Source of the DNA: Undibacterium hunanense
Lineage (GTDB): Bacteria > Pseudomonadota > Gammaproteobacteria > Burkholderiales > Burkholderiaceae_D
DNA: 64,000 nt
Direction: 5' to 3'
NCBI RefSeq assembly: GCF_014284335.1
Contig: NZ_JACOGF010000005.1
Coordinates: forward strand, 248,001-312,000
Numbering within the stretch: position 1 is the first letter of the stretch; each line of letters begins with the position of its first letter. This document shows, piece after piece, positions 52,904 through 61,604 of the stretch. Under the pieces are notes generated by a model. The model was not told where the DNA came from, did not search any database, and was given only the letters and a program-made list of their open reading frames with translations. The position numbers were made by a program, and so were the translations under genes.

Positions 52904-53821
52904 TTACTTCAACTGACTTTTCTTACATGAATCGCCAAACTTCCTTCCCAAAAACTCCACCAACGCCCTTACCCGATTCGGTACAAATCGCCCGCTAGGC
53001 AACAGCGCATGTAGTGGATAGGGATCTGTCTCCCAGTCCGTCAGCAGCGCCACCAGCTTGCCATCTTCCAGTTCTTGCCGGACATCGATCAATGATTTAA
53101 AAATGACACCGGCACCGGCGACTGCCCACATGCGGGCCAGTGAGGCGTCGTCGGCGCTGCGGTCGCCGCTTACTCTGACTTCTTTCCATTTTCCTTGCTG
53201 GGCAAAGCGCCAGGTTTTGTGCAGGCGGCCATTGCGCTCGAAAATCAGGCAGTTGTGCTGGATCAGGTCTTGCGGGCTTGTGGGGGCAGGGTGGCGGGCC
53301 AGGTAAGATGGTGCGGCGCAGAGTACCGGACGGTTGTCGCATAGCAGGCGTGCCACCAGGCGTGAATCTGTCAGGGTGCCATAGCGCAGTGCCACATCGA
53401 CTTCATCCCGTACGACATCCAGCGGTCTGTCACCCACATTCAGTGCCAGTTGCACGCCGGGGTGCAGAGCCAAAAATTCATCCAGCCAGGGCAGCAGGGT
53501 AGTGCGCGTCAGGTCGGACGGGGCGGCGACCCGTATGGTGCCGACCAGAGCGGTGCGGGCCTCTGATACCTGCGATTCGCCTTCATCGAGTAAATCAAAC
53601 GCCCTTTGCGCATAGTCGAGCAGGATTTGCCCCTGGGAGGTGATGCGCAGGGCGCGGGTTGAACGTTCAAACAGGCGTGTGCCCAGCTGGGTTTCCAGCC
53701 GTTTCATGGCGGCGCTGGCGGCTGCCGGGGTCATGCCCAGCACACTGGCAGCACCAGACAGTGAACCACAGCGCGCCGTCTGCACGAGTACATGCAGGTC
53801 ACTTATATTTTCAATTTTCAT
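52904..53821 (-). CDS. LysR-family transcriptional regulator
   Basis: 305 residues from the ATG at 53821; a longer TTG start at 53854 is less likely. Winged helix IENISDLHVLVQTARCGSLSGAASVLGMTPAAASAAMKRLETQLGTRLFERSTRALRIT, then the effector domain (TIRVAAPSDLTRTTLLPWLDEFLALHPGVQLALNV). It is divergent from a quinone-reductase-like oxidoreductase across 122 bp, so that gene is its probable target, a frequent pairing. Confidence 0.92.
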   Translation of the reverse strand: MKIENISDLHVLVQTARCGSLSGAASVLGMTPAAASAAMKRLETQLGTRLFERSTRALRITSQGQILLDYAQRAFDLLDEGESQVSEARTALVGTIRVAAPSDLTRTTLLPWLDEFLALHPGVQLALNVGDRPLDVVRDEVDVALRYGTLTDSRLVARLLCDNRPVLCAAPSYLARHPAPTSPQDLIQHNCLIFERNGRLHKTWRFAQQGKWKEVRVSGDRSADDASLARMWAVAGAGVIFKSLIDVRQELEDGKLVALLTDWETDPYPLHALLPSGRFVPNRVRALVEFLGRKFGDSCKKSQLK

Positions 53822-53943
53822 TTGAAAGTGATAGTTATTTATCGGGCTTATCAATCCATGCTTCAGATTCTACAATGCCTGCACTGATCTGGAAATGTTT
53901 CTGGATACCGATTATCAATACTGAACACACTCAAGGACTCAAC

Positions 53944-54954
53944 ATGAAAGCCATTGCTTACCGCCATTCTTTACCTGTCGATAACGCTGCATCACTGGAA
54001 GATGTGGAATTGCCAAAACCAGCGCTGGAAGCGCGGGATTTGCTGGTGCGTGTGAACGCCATCTCTGTCAACCCTGTCGATACCAAGGTCAGGCTGGGCC
54101 GCGCACCTGCAGAAGGCCAGTTGAATGTGCTGGGCTGGGATGCTGTGGGCATCGTTGAAGAAGTTGGCACTGCAGTCAGCAATTTCAAAGCGGGCGACCG
54201 CGTTTATTATGCTGGTGCGATAGACCGCCCCGGCGCAAACAGTGAATTGCATGCGGTGGATGAACGCATAGTCGCCAAGGCTCCAACCACACTGGATGAT
54301 GCGCAGGCCGCCGCCTTGCCACTGACCACGATCACTGCCTATGAATTGCTGTTTGAACGCCTGGGTGTTGCCAAGAATGGTGGCGCAGGCCAGACCTTGC
54401 TGGTGATAGGTGGTGCCGGTGGTGTTGGGTCCATTCTCATACAACTGGCGCGCCAATTGACGCAATTACGTGTGATTGCTACCGCTTCACGTGCAGAGAC
54501 ACGTCAGTGGTGCCTCGATCTGGGTGCGCATGCAGTGATTGATCACTCCAAACCACTGAGCGCTGAATTGAAAGCCATAGGCATCAATGAAGTCGATATC
54601 GTCGCTGGCCTGACGCAAACGGCCCAGCACTATGCAGAAATCATCGCCAGCCTGAAGCCACAAGGCAAGCTGGCCGTGATTGACGACATGGTGGCGCTGG
54701 ACTTGATGCAGTTGAAAGGCAAATCCATCTCCCTGCATTGGGAAATGATGTTCACCCGTTCGATGTTCAAGACTGTCGATATGGATGAACAAGGCAAGTT
54801 GCTGGCAGAAGTCGCGGCTCTGGTGGATGCGGGCAAGGTACGCACAACTGTGAATGCGAATTTTGGCAAGATCAATGCGGCAAACTTGCGCAAGGCGCAT
54901 GCCCTGATAGAAAGTGGCAAGGCGCAAGGTAAAGTTGTACTGCAAGGTTTTTAA
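53944..54954 (+). CDS. Zinc-free MDR oxidoreductase, quinone reductase type
   Basis: 336 residues starting MKAIAYRHSL. GroES-like N-terminal domain (DLLVRVNAISVNPVDTKVRLG, VLGWDAVGIVEEVG) without the zinc-binding Cys residues, then a Rossmann fold VIGGAGGVGSILIQLARQL that binds NADPH. Members reduce quinones or alkenals; the common label zinc-binding alcohol dehydrogenase is misleading since no zinc ligands are present. It is divergent from the LysR gene and followed within 6 bp by a palindromic repeat. Confidence 0.9.
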   Translation: MKAIAYRHSLPVDNAASLEDVELPKPALEARDLLVRVNAISVNPVDTKVRLGRAPAEGQLNVLGWDAVGIVEEVGTAVSNFKAGDRVYYAGAIDRPGANSELHAVDERIVAKAPTTLDDAQAAALPLTTITAYELLFERLGVAKNGGAGQTLLVIGGAGGVGSILIQLARQLTQLRVIATASRAETRQWCLDLGAHAVIDHSKPLSAELKAIGINEVDIVAGLTQTAQHYAEIIASLKPQGKLAVIDDMVALDLMQLKGKSISLHWEMMFTRSMFKTVDMDEQGKLLAEVAALVDAGKVRTTVNANFGKINAANLRKAHALIESGKAQGKVVLQGF

Positions 54955-54960
54955 TTAAAA

Positions 54961-55060
54961 GAACTTACGAAAAACCGCCCCAACTGCGTTGCAGCTCCTA
55001 GCCGTACTAAAGTACTGTCTTCGTCGCCGACGCCTTGCTGGGGCAATTTTGCGTAAGTTC
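54961..55060. repeat. Second full-length copy of the ~100-bp palindromic repeat
   Basis: GAACTTACG...CGTAAGTTC ends; the interior (CGCCCCAACTGCGTTGCAGC, TAGCCGTACTAAAGTACTG, GCCTTGCTGGGGC) matches the copy at 37174-37272 with a handful of differences. The second base of each arm changed together (G-C to A-T), which keeps the terminal pairing. Confidence 0.92.
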
Positions 55061-55082
55061 TTAAGTTCATCAGAAAGTTTTT

Positions 55083-55526
55083 ATGAAAACGACGATCATC
55101 AATAAATCATTTGCGGCGGCCAGCATCACCCGCGATGCTGCGCATGCCCTGATCACCGCAGCCAGTGCTGCTGCCCGCGATATCGGTATCGATGTCACGA
55201 TAGCCGTCACTGACAATGCCGGTCACCTGAAAGCATTTGAACGTGCAGACAGCGCCGCATTTTTGACGGTGGATGTGGCGATCGATAAAGCCTGGACGGC
55301 TGCCTCGTTTGGCCTGCCTACTCATACATGGACCGCCATCATCAGCAATGATGTGGTGGCCCAGCTTGCCCACAGGCCGCGCCTGGTGGCAGTTGGTGGT
55401 GGTTGCCCCATTGTTGAAAATGGCAAAGTCATAGGCGGCATAGGCATATCAGGCGGCAATGCGTTGCAAGACCAGCAGGCAGCAGAAATTGCATTGGTTG
55501 CACTGGGTTTTGAAGTGAAGGCGTAA
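55083..55526 (+). CDS. GlcG/HbpS-family (DUF336) protein, copy 1
   Basis: 147 residues, the whole protein being one GlcG/HbpS domain: ITAASAAARDIGIDVTIAVTDNAGHLKAFERADSA, then DVAIDKAWTAASFGLPTHTW and VAVGGGCPIVENGKVIGGIGISGG. The family binds haem or corrinoid-like ligands in HbpS, and its role in GlcG is unknown. No signal peptide is present. A close paralogue is at 57928-58371. The palindromic repeat ends 22 bp upstream of the start. Confidence 0.9.
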   Translation: MKTTIINKSFAAASITRDAAHALITAASAAARDIGIDVTIAVTDNAGHLKAFERADSAAFLTVDVAIDKAWTAASFGLPTHTWTAIISNDVVAQLAHRPRLVAVGGGCPIVENGKVIGGIGISGGNALQDQQAAEIALVALGFEVKA

Positions 55527-55591
55527 GTCAAACCAGCTGTGTTGAAAAAATGCATGCAATGCATTTTCTCTTTTTAAGGAAATCAATCACC

Positions 55592-56068
55592 ATGAAATCT
55601 GGTGTTATTCGTTTGCTGTCAGTAAAACCTGGCGCAGTTATTTTTCTGGCCCTGTCAATATTCATGTCCATGGCACATGCAGGCAAACTCAATGAGATGG
55701 ATGTGGTCAAAGCCGCGTCCGTCGATTTTTTTGCCAGCATCAGTAGCCGAAATCTCACATCAGTGACCAGCTATCTGGGTTCTGAAGGGTTTACTGAGTT
55801 CATTCCTGAATCAGATAAACTCTTGCAACTGAATGCCGGTGCATTTTCTGCTTTATTCAAATCTGGCGCGCAAATTGATGTACGTCTCACCGACATTCAG
55901 GTCAGGACCAATGGGGGCACGGCGATAGTCACCGGCACCCGTGTAGGTGCAATCACCAAACCAGGAGCAACACCAGTTGAAGGAAAATCACTGGTTACGA
56001 TGATATGGTTCCGGCACGACAACGGCTGGCAGCTTGAACATGTTCACCTGTCAGCAGTACAGAAATGA
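55592..56068 (+). CDS. Exported NTF2/DUF4440-like protein
   Basis: 158 residues from the ATG at 55592 (AAGGAA upstream). Signal peptide ending MAHAG, then VVKAASVDFFASISSRNLTSVTSYLG and IVTGTRVGAITKPG, WFRHDNGWQLEHVHLS, the pattern of NTF2-like DUF4440/SnoaL domains. Function unknown. It follows the first GlcG-like gene by 65 bp and could be co-transcribed. Confidence 0.72.
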   Translation: MKSGVIRLLSVKPGAVIFLALSIFMSMAHAGKLNEMDVVKAASVDFFASISSRNLTSVTSYLGSEGFTEFIPESDKLLQLNAGAFSALFKSGAQIDVRLTDIQVRTNGGTAIVTGTRVGAITKPGATPVEGKSLVTMIWFRHDNGWQLEHVHLSAVQK

Positions 56069-56074
56069 TATTAC

Positions 56075-56947
56075 CTATCTGAGCGCGTCAACAAGAAAAT
56101 CCACCAGACTGGTGAGCTTGCGTCGGGGGTAGGGATCTTGCAGATAGATCAGATGTACCGGAAGCGGTGGTGGCAGAAAATCAGTCAGGACGGAAACCAG
56201 TTGACCGTTCTGAATGGCTTCTTCCAGCAATGCTTCTGGTTGCATGATCAGGCCGACACCACCGATGGCGGCGGCGCGCAAGGCATAGCCGTCATTTGAA
56301 GAAAACACATGCCGGGTGGGCCAGCTTAATTCTGCCCCGTCATCTTGTTGCCATACCGGTTGCCATAATTGATGTGCAAGGCAACGATGCTTGTCGAGAT
56401 CCGACCATTTCCTGGGCACGCCTTCGCGCTGAAAATAAGCAGGTGAGCCGCAAATCAGGTTACGGTAAGGGCGCAGCGGGCGGGCGACCAGGCCAGAATC
56501 TGGCAAGACACCCACGCGTATGGTCAGGTCAAACCCTTCGTCGATCAAATCCACTTTGGCATTGCTCAGCACCAGTTCGATTTCTACCGTTGGAAAACGA
56601 TGAAAATAGCTTGCCAGCAGCGGTGCAATGACGCAGCTACCCATGGACACCGGGGCGCTGATACGCAGTTTTCCGCCAAGCCCGGTTTCCAGTTCAAGGA
56701 CTGCGTCTTGCGCTTCGTTGATGTCGTTGAGTATCGTTTTGGCGCGGCGATAGTAGATGGCACCCGCATCAGTCAGGCTTTGGTGGCGCGTATTGCGCTT
56801 TAGCAGACGCGATCCCAGCAATTCTTCCAACTGGCGAATCTGCTTGCCAACCATGACGGAGGTGATGTCGAGTTTGACAGAGGCCAGCGTGAAATTGCCC
56901 GTTTCGACCACGGTGACAAACACTTCCATGCATTTCAATTTATCCAT
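56075..56947 (-). CDS. LysR-family transcriptional regulator
   Basis: 290 residues. N-terminal winged helix (MDKLKCMEVFVTVVETGNFTLASVKLDITSVMVGKQIRQLEELLGSRLLKRNTRHQSLTDAG) and a LysR substrate domain. The HTH resembles the aromatic/stress-responsive LysR subgroup that pairs with GST or oxidoreductase genes. It is divergent from the GST gene (117 bp gap), which it probably regulates, and converges tail to tail with the NTF2-like gene. Confidence 0.92.
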   Translation of the reverse strand: MDKLKCMEVFVTVVETGNFTLASVKLDITSVMVGKQIRQLEELLGSRLLKRNTRHQSLTDAGAIYYRRAKTILNDINEAQDAVLELETGLGGKLRISAPVSMGSCVIAPLLASYFHRFPTVEIELVLSNAKVDLIDEGFDLTIRVGVLPDSGLVARPLRPYRNLICGSPAYFQREGVPRKWSDLDKHRCLAHQLWQPVWQQDDGAELSWPTRHVFSSNDGYALRAAAIGGVGLIMQPEALLEEAIQNGQLVSVLTDFLPPPLPVHLIYLQDPYPRRKLTSLVDFLVDALR

Positions 56948-57064
56948 TGCTAACCATTAGTTAGAACACTACTTCCCGCTGCCTGCTTCACCGGCAGTTG
57001 TCATCCATGGACAATTCGAAGCCTTGAGGCAAGTTGCAAGAGCATTCATTTGTGGAGATCAAAC

Positions 57065-57778
57065 ATGACAAAGCTTTCAGAATTTTATATCACCAAAAAG
57101 TGGCATCCAGTCCATGCGGACAGGATACAGCTTTATTCCCTGGCTACGCCAAATGGCGTCAAGGTTTCCATCATGCTTGAAGAGACAGGCCTGGCCTACG
57201 ATGCCCATCGCGTTACGCTGGATCAGGACGGGGTATGGTCGCCGCATTTTCTGTCGGTCAATCCCAACAACAAGATCCCGGCCATTATAGACCCAGCTGG
57301 TCCGGATGGAAATTCCCTGGCATTGTTCGAATCGGGGGCGATCTTGCTGTATCTGGCCGAAAAAACCGGGCAGCTTTTGCCCACATCTGCAGCAGCGCGC
57401 TATGAAACCATACAGTGGCTGATGTTCCAGATGGCAGGCATAGGGCCGATGTTTGGTCAGCTTGGTTTCTTCCATCGCTTTGCAGGAAGAGAATATGAAG
57501 ATAAACGACCGCTGACACGCTACGTCACAGAAACAAAGAGACTGATGGCAGTGCTGGAAAAAAGGCTGACTGACCGTGCCTGGATCATGGGTGATGACTA
57601 TACGATTGCCGATATCGCGATTTTTCCGTGGGTGCGTATATTGAGCGGTTTTTTTGAAGCCGGCGAATTGATTGGTATTGGCAATTATCCCCATGTTGCA
57701 CGGGTACTGGCGAATTTTGTGCAAAGGCCTGCGGTGATAAAAGGCTTGGAGGTACCTGTGACGCAACGACCTGATTGA
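57065..57778 (+). CDS. Glutathione S-transferase (YfcG/Ure2-like)
   Basis: 237 residues from the ATG at 57065 (GGAG 9 bp upstream). Thioredoxin-like N-terminal domain with the Nu-class start IQLYSLATPNGVKVSIMLEETGLAYDAHRV, cis-Pro in NNKIPAI and the glutathione-binding ESGAILLYLAE, then an all-helical C-terminal domain with IADIAIFPWV. YfcG-type enzymes have disulphide reductase activity. It lies between the LysR and the second GlcG-like gene; GST with GlcG-like proteins suggests a detoxification unit. Confidence 0.92.
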   Translation: MTKLSEFYITKKWHPVHADRIQLYSLATPNGVKVSIMLEETGLAYDAHRVTLDQDGVWSPHFLSVNPNNKIPAIIDPAGPDGNSLALFESGAILLYLAEKTGQLLPTSAAARYETIQWLMFQMAGIGPMFGQLGFFHRFAGREYEDKRPLTRYVTETKRLMAVLEKRLTDRAWIMGDDYTIADIAIFPWVRILSGFFEAGELIGIGNYPHVARVLANFVQRPAVIKGLEVPVTQRPD

Positions 57779-57927
57779 TCTGATTTGTACGAATGATCTG
57801 AATGATCCGGGTGATTAGAATCAGCCAATATTCCTGACCGTAATGGTTTCATGGCATGCAGATGCCGGGCCATGCTTTTCTTCTCATTATGTAAAAACTT
57901 ATTTTGTAAGAACTTTTGTAAGAACAT

Positions 57928-58371
57928 ATGCAAACAACACAAATCAGCCGGTCATTTCCCGCCGCCAGTATTACTGCCAGTGCTGCAACAACCTTGATCG
58001 CCGCAGCCAGTGCAGCTGCGCGTGATCTTGGTATCGCAGTGACAATCGCCGTCAGCGATAATGCCGGGCATCTGAAAGCCTTTGAACGTGCTGACAGCGC
58101 GGCTTTCCTGACGGTGGATGTGGCCATAGACAAGGCCTGGACAGCAGCGTCCTTTGGTTTGCCTACACATACCTGGACCGCAATCATCAGCAATGATGTC
58201 GTGGCCCAGCTCGCTCACAGGCCGCGCCTGGTTGCTGTTGGTGGCGGTTGCCCCATTATCGACAATGGCAAAGTGATCGGTGGCATAGGCATATCCGGCG
58301 GGAATGCGTTGCAAGATCAGCAGGCCGCTGAAATTGCCTTGCGGGCACTGGGTTTTGAGATAAAAGCCTGA
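57928..58371 (+). CDS. GlcG/HbpS-family (DUF336) protein, copy 2
   Basis: 147 residues. It differs from copy 1 (55083-55526) at roughly 20 positions, nearly all in the first 55 residues and the last 40; the stretch from DNAGHLKAFERADSAAF to VGGGCPI (about residues 44-110) is identical in protein but carries many synonymous base changes. Thus the two are old paralogues under strong constraint, or were acquired separately, not a recent duplication. Start MQTTQISR with no obvious signal peptide; 149 bp after the GST gene. Confidence 0.9.
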   Translation: MQTTQISRSFPAASITASAATTLIAAASAAARDLGIAVTIAVSDNAGHLKAFERADSAAFLTVDVAIDKAWTAASFGLPTHTWTAIISNDVVAQLAHRPRLVAVGGGCPIIDNGKVIGGIGISGGNALQDQQAAEIALRALGFEIKA

Positions 58372-58411
58372 GAAAGGCCCATCCATGTGCCGGGCCGATC
58401 TGCGGCAAGTG

Positions 58412-59296
58412 TCAAAGATGCGGCCGCCACATACCCATGAAAGCGACGGCAATGCCTATGCCGCTTGCCACGCTCAGCACCAGCAATCCGCCTGCCATGC
58501 TGTAGCGGGCAAGGGTGCTCTTGCTGTCCTGGGTGCGCAGGTACAGTTCCAGCACCAGCAGGGGGATCAGTGAATTCGCAAACGACAGAAAGCTCAGGAA
58601 TGGGCCTTCAAAAGTCTTGGGATTAAAACCGGCCGGACCCTGGTTGACCGCTATCCAGAACATCAGGCCTATGCGAAAGAACCAGACGCCGTTGGCCAGC
58701 AAGAACAGGCGCAGCGCCCAACGGCGGTGCAGGGCGAACTGGCGTGCCAGTGCATGGCGCAAGGCCATGGCTGCGCAGAATAGTATCAGCACGGCATTCA
58801 GGCTGACACCCAGATGCTGCACAAAGTCACCCACGCCATCACGAAGCCACACCATGTACAGGCCACTGCCTGCAGCGATGACCAGGCTGCCCAGATAGAT
58901 GCGCCCGTTCCAGCGATGGAAGACCGGTGCACGTGTGCGTAGCTGCGGTATCAGTTGCAGTATGCCAGCCAGGGTGATGCAGGCCGCCAGAAAAATATGC
59001 GTAATGATGGCGGCATTGCCGATGTTGTCGCCTTTGATGTAACCATGCGGCAGTACCTTGCTCCACGCCGCCAGGTCGCCCCGCAAGGCAGATGCGACGT
59101 AGAAGCCGAGGATGTAATAGACGAATAATAGCTGGCCTATTATCGCAACAGAAAACCATAGTCTTGCAGCATGGCTCAGGGCCATGCTGGCAGGTTTGTT
59201 CAGCGCACGTGACAGCGTATGCGGCGGGGTATTCTTGTTGGCCGGTTCATGCATGCTGGCTGAATCAGGTATGGTGTCTATGCTGCCTGTGCTCAT
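58412..59296 (-). CDS. DUF2306 multi-pass membrane protein
   Basis: 294 residues with GGAG upstream of the ATG. A polar N-terminus of about 40 residues is followed by seven or so helices. Conserved histidines are in IITHIFLA, VFHRWNGRIYLGSL and ALHRRWALRLF, the DUF2306 signature, which hints at a haem- or quinone-linked role, not shown. It is downstream of the LytTR kinase/regulator pair in the same direction, and three 10-bp direct repeats lie just ahead of it, so it may be their target. Confidence 0.85.
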   Translation of the reverse strand: MSTGSIDTIPDSASMHEPANKNTPPHTLSRALNKPASMALSHAARLWFSVAIIGQLLFVYYILGFYVASALRGDLAAWSKVLPHGYIKGDNIGNAAIITHIFLAACITLAGILQLIPQLRTRAPVFHRWNGRIYLGSLVIAAGSGLYMVWLRDGVGDFVQHLGVSLNAVLILFCAAMALRHALARQFALHRRWALRLFLLANGVWFFRIGLMFWIAVNQGPAGFNPKTFEGPFLSFLSFANSLIPLLVLELYLRTQDSKSTLARYSMAGGLLVLSVASGIGIAVAFMGMWRPHL

Positions 59297-59322
59297 GGGA
59301 TAGCTCCTTGGTTGAGTGTTGA

Positions 59323-59350
59323 GGTTGTGTCTGGTTGTGTCTGGTTATGT
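59323..59350 (-). promoter_or_regulatory. Tandem 10-bp direct repeats ahead of the DUF2306 gene
   Basis: GGTTGTGTCT occurs at 59323-59332 and 59333-59342 and partly at 59343-59350 (GGTTATGT). It lies 27 bp upstream of the DUF2306 start and next to the LytTR regulator gene. LytTR domains bind pairs of 9-10-bp direct repeats, though usually about 21 bp apart, so the assignment is tentative. Confidence 0.35.
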
Positions 59351-59462
59351 ACAGGCGTGACGGTGCCTGCAAAGTCTGATTTGCTTTTTGCGTGTCCGGT
59401 GTTCGTAAAGATTGCAGTTGACTGTTTTGGGTGGCTACAGCTTGAGCCTGCTTCTGCGGTGC

Positions 59463-60269
59463 TTACATCTGCCTGAACAGATGCAGGTAGCTGCGGCTGA
59501 CAGGCAAGACTTCGGGGCGGCCACGCAGTTGTAATTCGGCGGTTTCATTCATACCGCGTGTCACGCCGGCGACATAGTGCAGATTGACGATGACGGAGCG
59601 ATGGGTTTGTGCAAAACGATCCGGGTCCAGTTCGTCACTGAGTTCACGTATGCTCTTGCGTATCAGGGCATCGCCGCCATCCCAGGCGACCAGAGTGTAT
59701 TTATCGTCAGCGCGCAGAAAGGCAACCTGTTCTACCGGGATCAGGCGCACGCTGTTGCCGACGGATGCCTTGATCCATTGCAGGTGATGTCGTGGTGGAT
59801 TGCGCTGCCGTAAATCATTTGCCATGCGGTCCAGCAGGGCATCATAACCGGCGCCAGGTTCATTCGCTTGTACCATGCGCTGTTGCAGGCGCGTGATGGT
59901 GTCGTTCAGACGCGCTTCCATGATGGGCTTGATGAGGTAATCAATGGCACCCTGTTCAAACGCCTGCACTGCATATTGCTCATAGGCGGTAAAAAAGACG
60001 ATATGTGCCCTGCGGGCGATAGACCTGGCGGCTTCTATGCCATTCAAGCCGGGCATATGCACATCCAGAAAGACAATGTCGGGCTGATGGATATCGAACA
60101 TCTCTATTGCTTCGTGACCATTGCGGGCTTCATCGACGATATGCAGTTCTGGCCACAGGCGCGACAGGTTGAAACGCAAATGCTCTCTCAGCAAAGGTTC
60201 ATCATCGGCGATCAGCGCAGTGATTGGCCTGTTGATCTGCCGGGTGATTTGTGCGTTGATCTGCTTCAT
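59463..60269 (-). CDS. LytTR-family response regulator
   Basis: 268 residues. Receiver domain with ADDEPLLREHLRFNLS, phospho-acceptor Asp in VFLDVHMPGLNG, FTAYEQYAVQAFEQGAIDYLIKPI, then a LytTR DNA-binding domain about 160-268 (IPVEQVAFLRADDKYTLVAWDGGDALIRKSIRELSDEL). AlgR/LytR-type. It overlaps the kinase gene by 4 bp. Confidence 0.94.
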   Translation of the reverse strand: MKQINAQITRQINRPITALIADDEPLLREHLRFNLSRLWPELHIVDEARNGHEAIEMFDIHQPDIVFLDVHMPGLNGIEAARSIARRAHIVFFTAYEQYAVQAFEQGAIDYLIKPIMEARLNDTITRLQQRMVQANEPGAGYDALLDRMANDLRQRNPPRHHLQWIKASVGNSVRLIPVEQVAFLRADDKYTLVAWDGGDALIRKSIRELSDELDPDRFAQTHRSVIVNLHYVAGVTRGMNETAELQLRGRPEVLPVSRSYLHLFRQM

Positions 60270-61342
60270 GTCTTAGCCCCAGAGTGAAAAATTAATTCAA
60301 CACGCAAACCATGTGGTGTCTGTTCATGCAAATCGACACGTGCATCTTTTCCAAAGCAGGCTTGCAGCCTTGCCCTGACATTGGTCAGGCCTGTGCCGGG
60401 TACAGCGGTTTCTGCCATGCCTATGCCAGTATCTGCTACCCACAATGTCACCATGCCGCTACGGGCATCTCGCTTGCCGCCGACTTCTATGCGGCCAACT
60501 TCAGTGCCGGGGTCTATGCCATGGCGTACGGCATTTTCCACCAAGGTCAGCAAGGCCATCGCGGGAAAGCGCAAGTCTTTCAGTTCAGGCGCAAGCTGAA
60601 GTTCAAACTGCAGCCGGTCTGGCATGCGCATATGCATGATTTCCAGATAGGCGCTGACCAGTTGCATTTCGTTTTCCAGCGTTGCGTCGGCATCATTCAG
60701 GCGCGGCATGGCTGCCCGCAGATAGGCGATCAGGTGGCGCAAGACCGGCGCTGCATTGTCTGAACCGGATTCAACCAGGGCCTGTACATTGGCCAGGGTA
60801 TTGAACAGAAAATGCGGTTCTATCTGCGCCTGTAGCAGGCGCAGGCGGGCATCCAGCACTTCGCGTTCGAGGGCGCTCTTCTCCAGTTCCAGTTGCAGGC
60901 GGTCTGCACGTTCACGTTGTTTGTCTTCGCGTTTGATGGCAGCGACGGCGACCAGGGGACCAAAAAACAGTGCAAAAATCGTGCTGGTGGCAAAACCGGA
61001 CAAGAGATTATTCGCCTTGATGAAACTCATGAAATCGCCTGCTATCGCCACATAGGCAGCCAGGCTGGCAAAAGGTGCCAGCAGGCAGACCGCCGCTACC
61101 CGCACCAGCCAGTGTGGTATCCAGCGTGGCAGCCACTGCAAACGCCAGGTACCCGAGACAGTGAAGGCCAGCAGCATCACCATTGCGATGAAAGTCGTGC
61201 GCCTGAGCACCAGCCAGAAAGGTGACTGGAAGACAGGCGTGGTTACCCAGGCTATCAACAGACTGATCAAGAAGACCACGACGATTTGCCGGAGGCCTGG
61301 CAGTGCAGGCCAGCGTGGAAAGGATGTAGGAGCGGTTTTCAT
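60266..61342 (-). CDS. LytS/YehU-like sensor histidine kinase
   Basis: 358 residues. Four hydrophobic helices (about 18-150) with no extracytoplasmic sensor domain, a coiled segment LQLELEKSALEREVLDARLRLLQ, then the His_kinase motif AQIEPHFLFNTLANV with its phospho-histidine, and an HATPase domain (LLTLVENAVRHGIDP, DTGIGM, GTGLTNVRARL). It signals to the LytTR regulator with which it is coupled. The stimulus is unknown. Confidence 0.93.
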   Translation of the reverse strand: MKTAPTSFPRWPALPGLRQIVVVFLISLLIAWVTTPVFQSPFWLVLRRTTFIAMVMLLAFTVSGTWRLQWLPRWIPHWLVRVAAVCLLAPFASLAAYVAIAGDFMSFIKANNLLSGFATSTIFALFFGPLVAVAAIKREDKQRERADRLQLELEKSALEREVLDARLRLLQAQIEPHFLFNTLANVQALVESGSDNAAPVLRHLIAYLRAAMPRLNDADATLENEMQLVSAYLEIMHMRMPDRLQFELQLAPELKDLRFPAMALLTLVENAVRHGIDPGTEVGRIEVGGKRDARSGMVTLWVADTGIGMAETAVPGTGLTNVRARLQACFGKDARVDLHEQTPHGLRVELIFHSGAKT

Positions 61343-61604
61343 GAAGCCAAGATAGCTGCAACTGATATTTTCGACAAGCCAGCCAGCCCGGATATGTGAC
61401 CAGTGACGGTTTTCTGGGGTTGAACGACGATGGAATGTGGATCTGAACTGCGTGCAGCATCGTTTGCAACCATCGTTTGCAAATACGATTGTTTTTCTGC
61501 AAGCATTCTGTAATATTTCTACATTACACTAGGTCAACATGCTCTAAACGGTCATAATCATATTTCAGCTTGTAGCTGGAAGAAAATCTAGGAATGAGGG
61601 CGCA

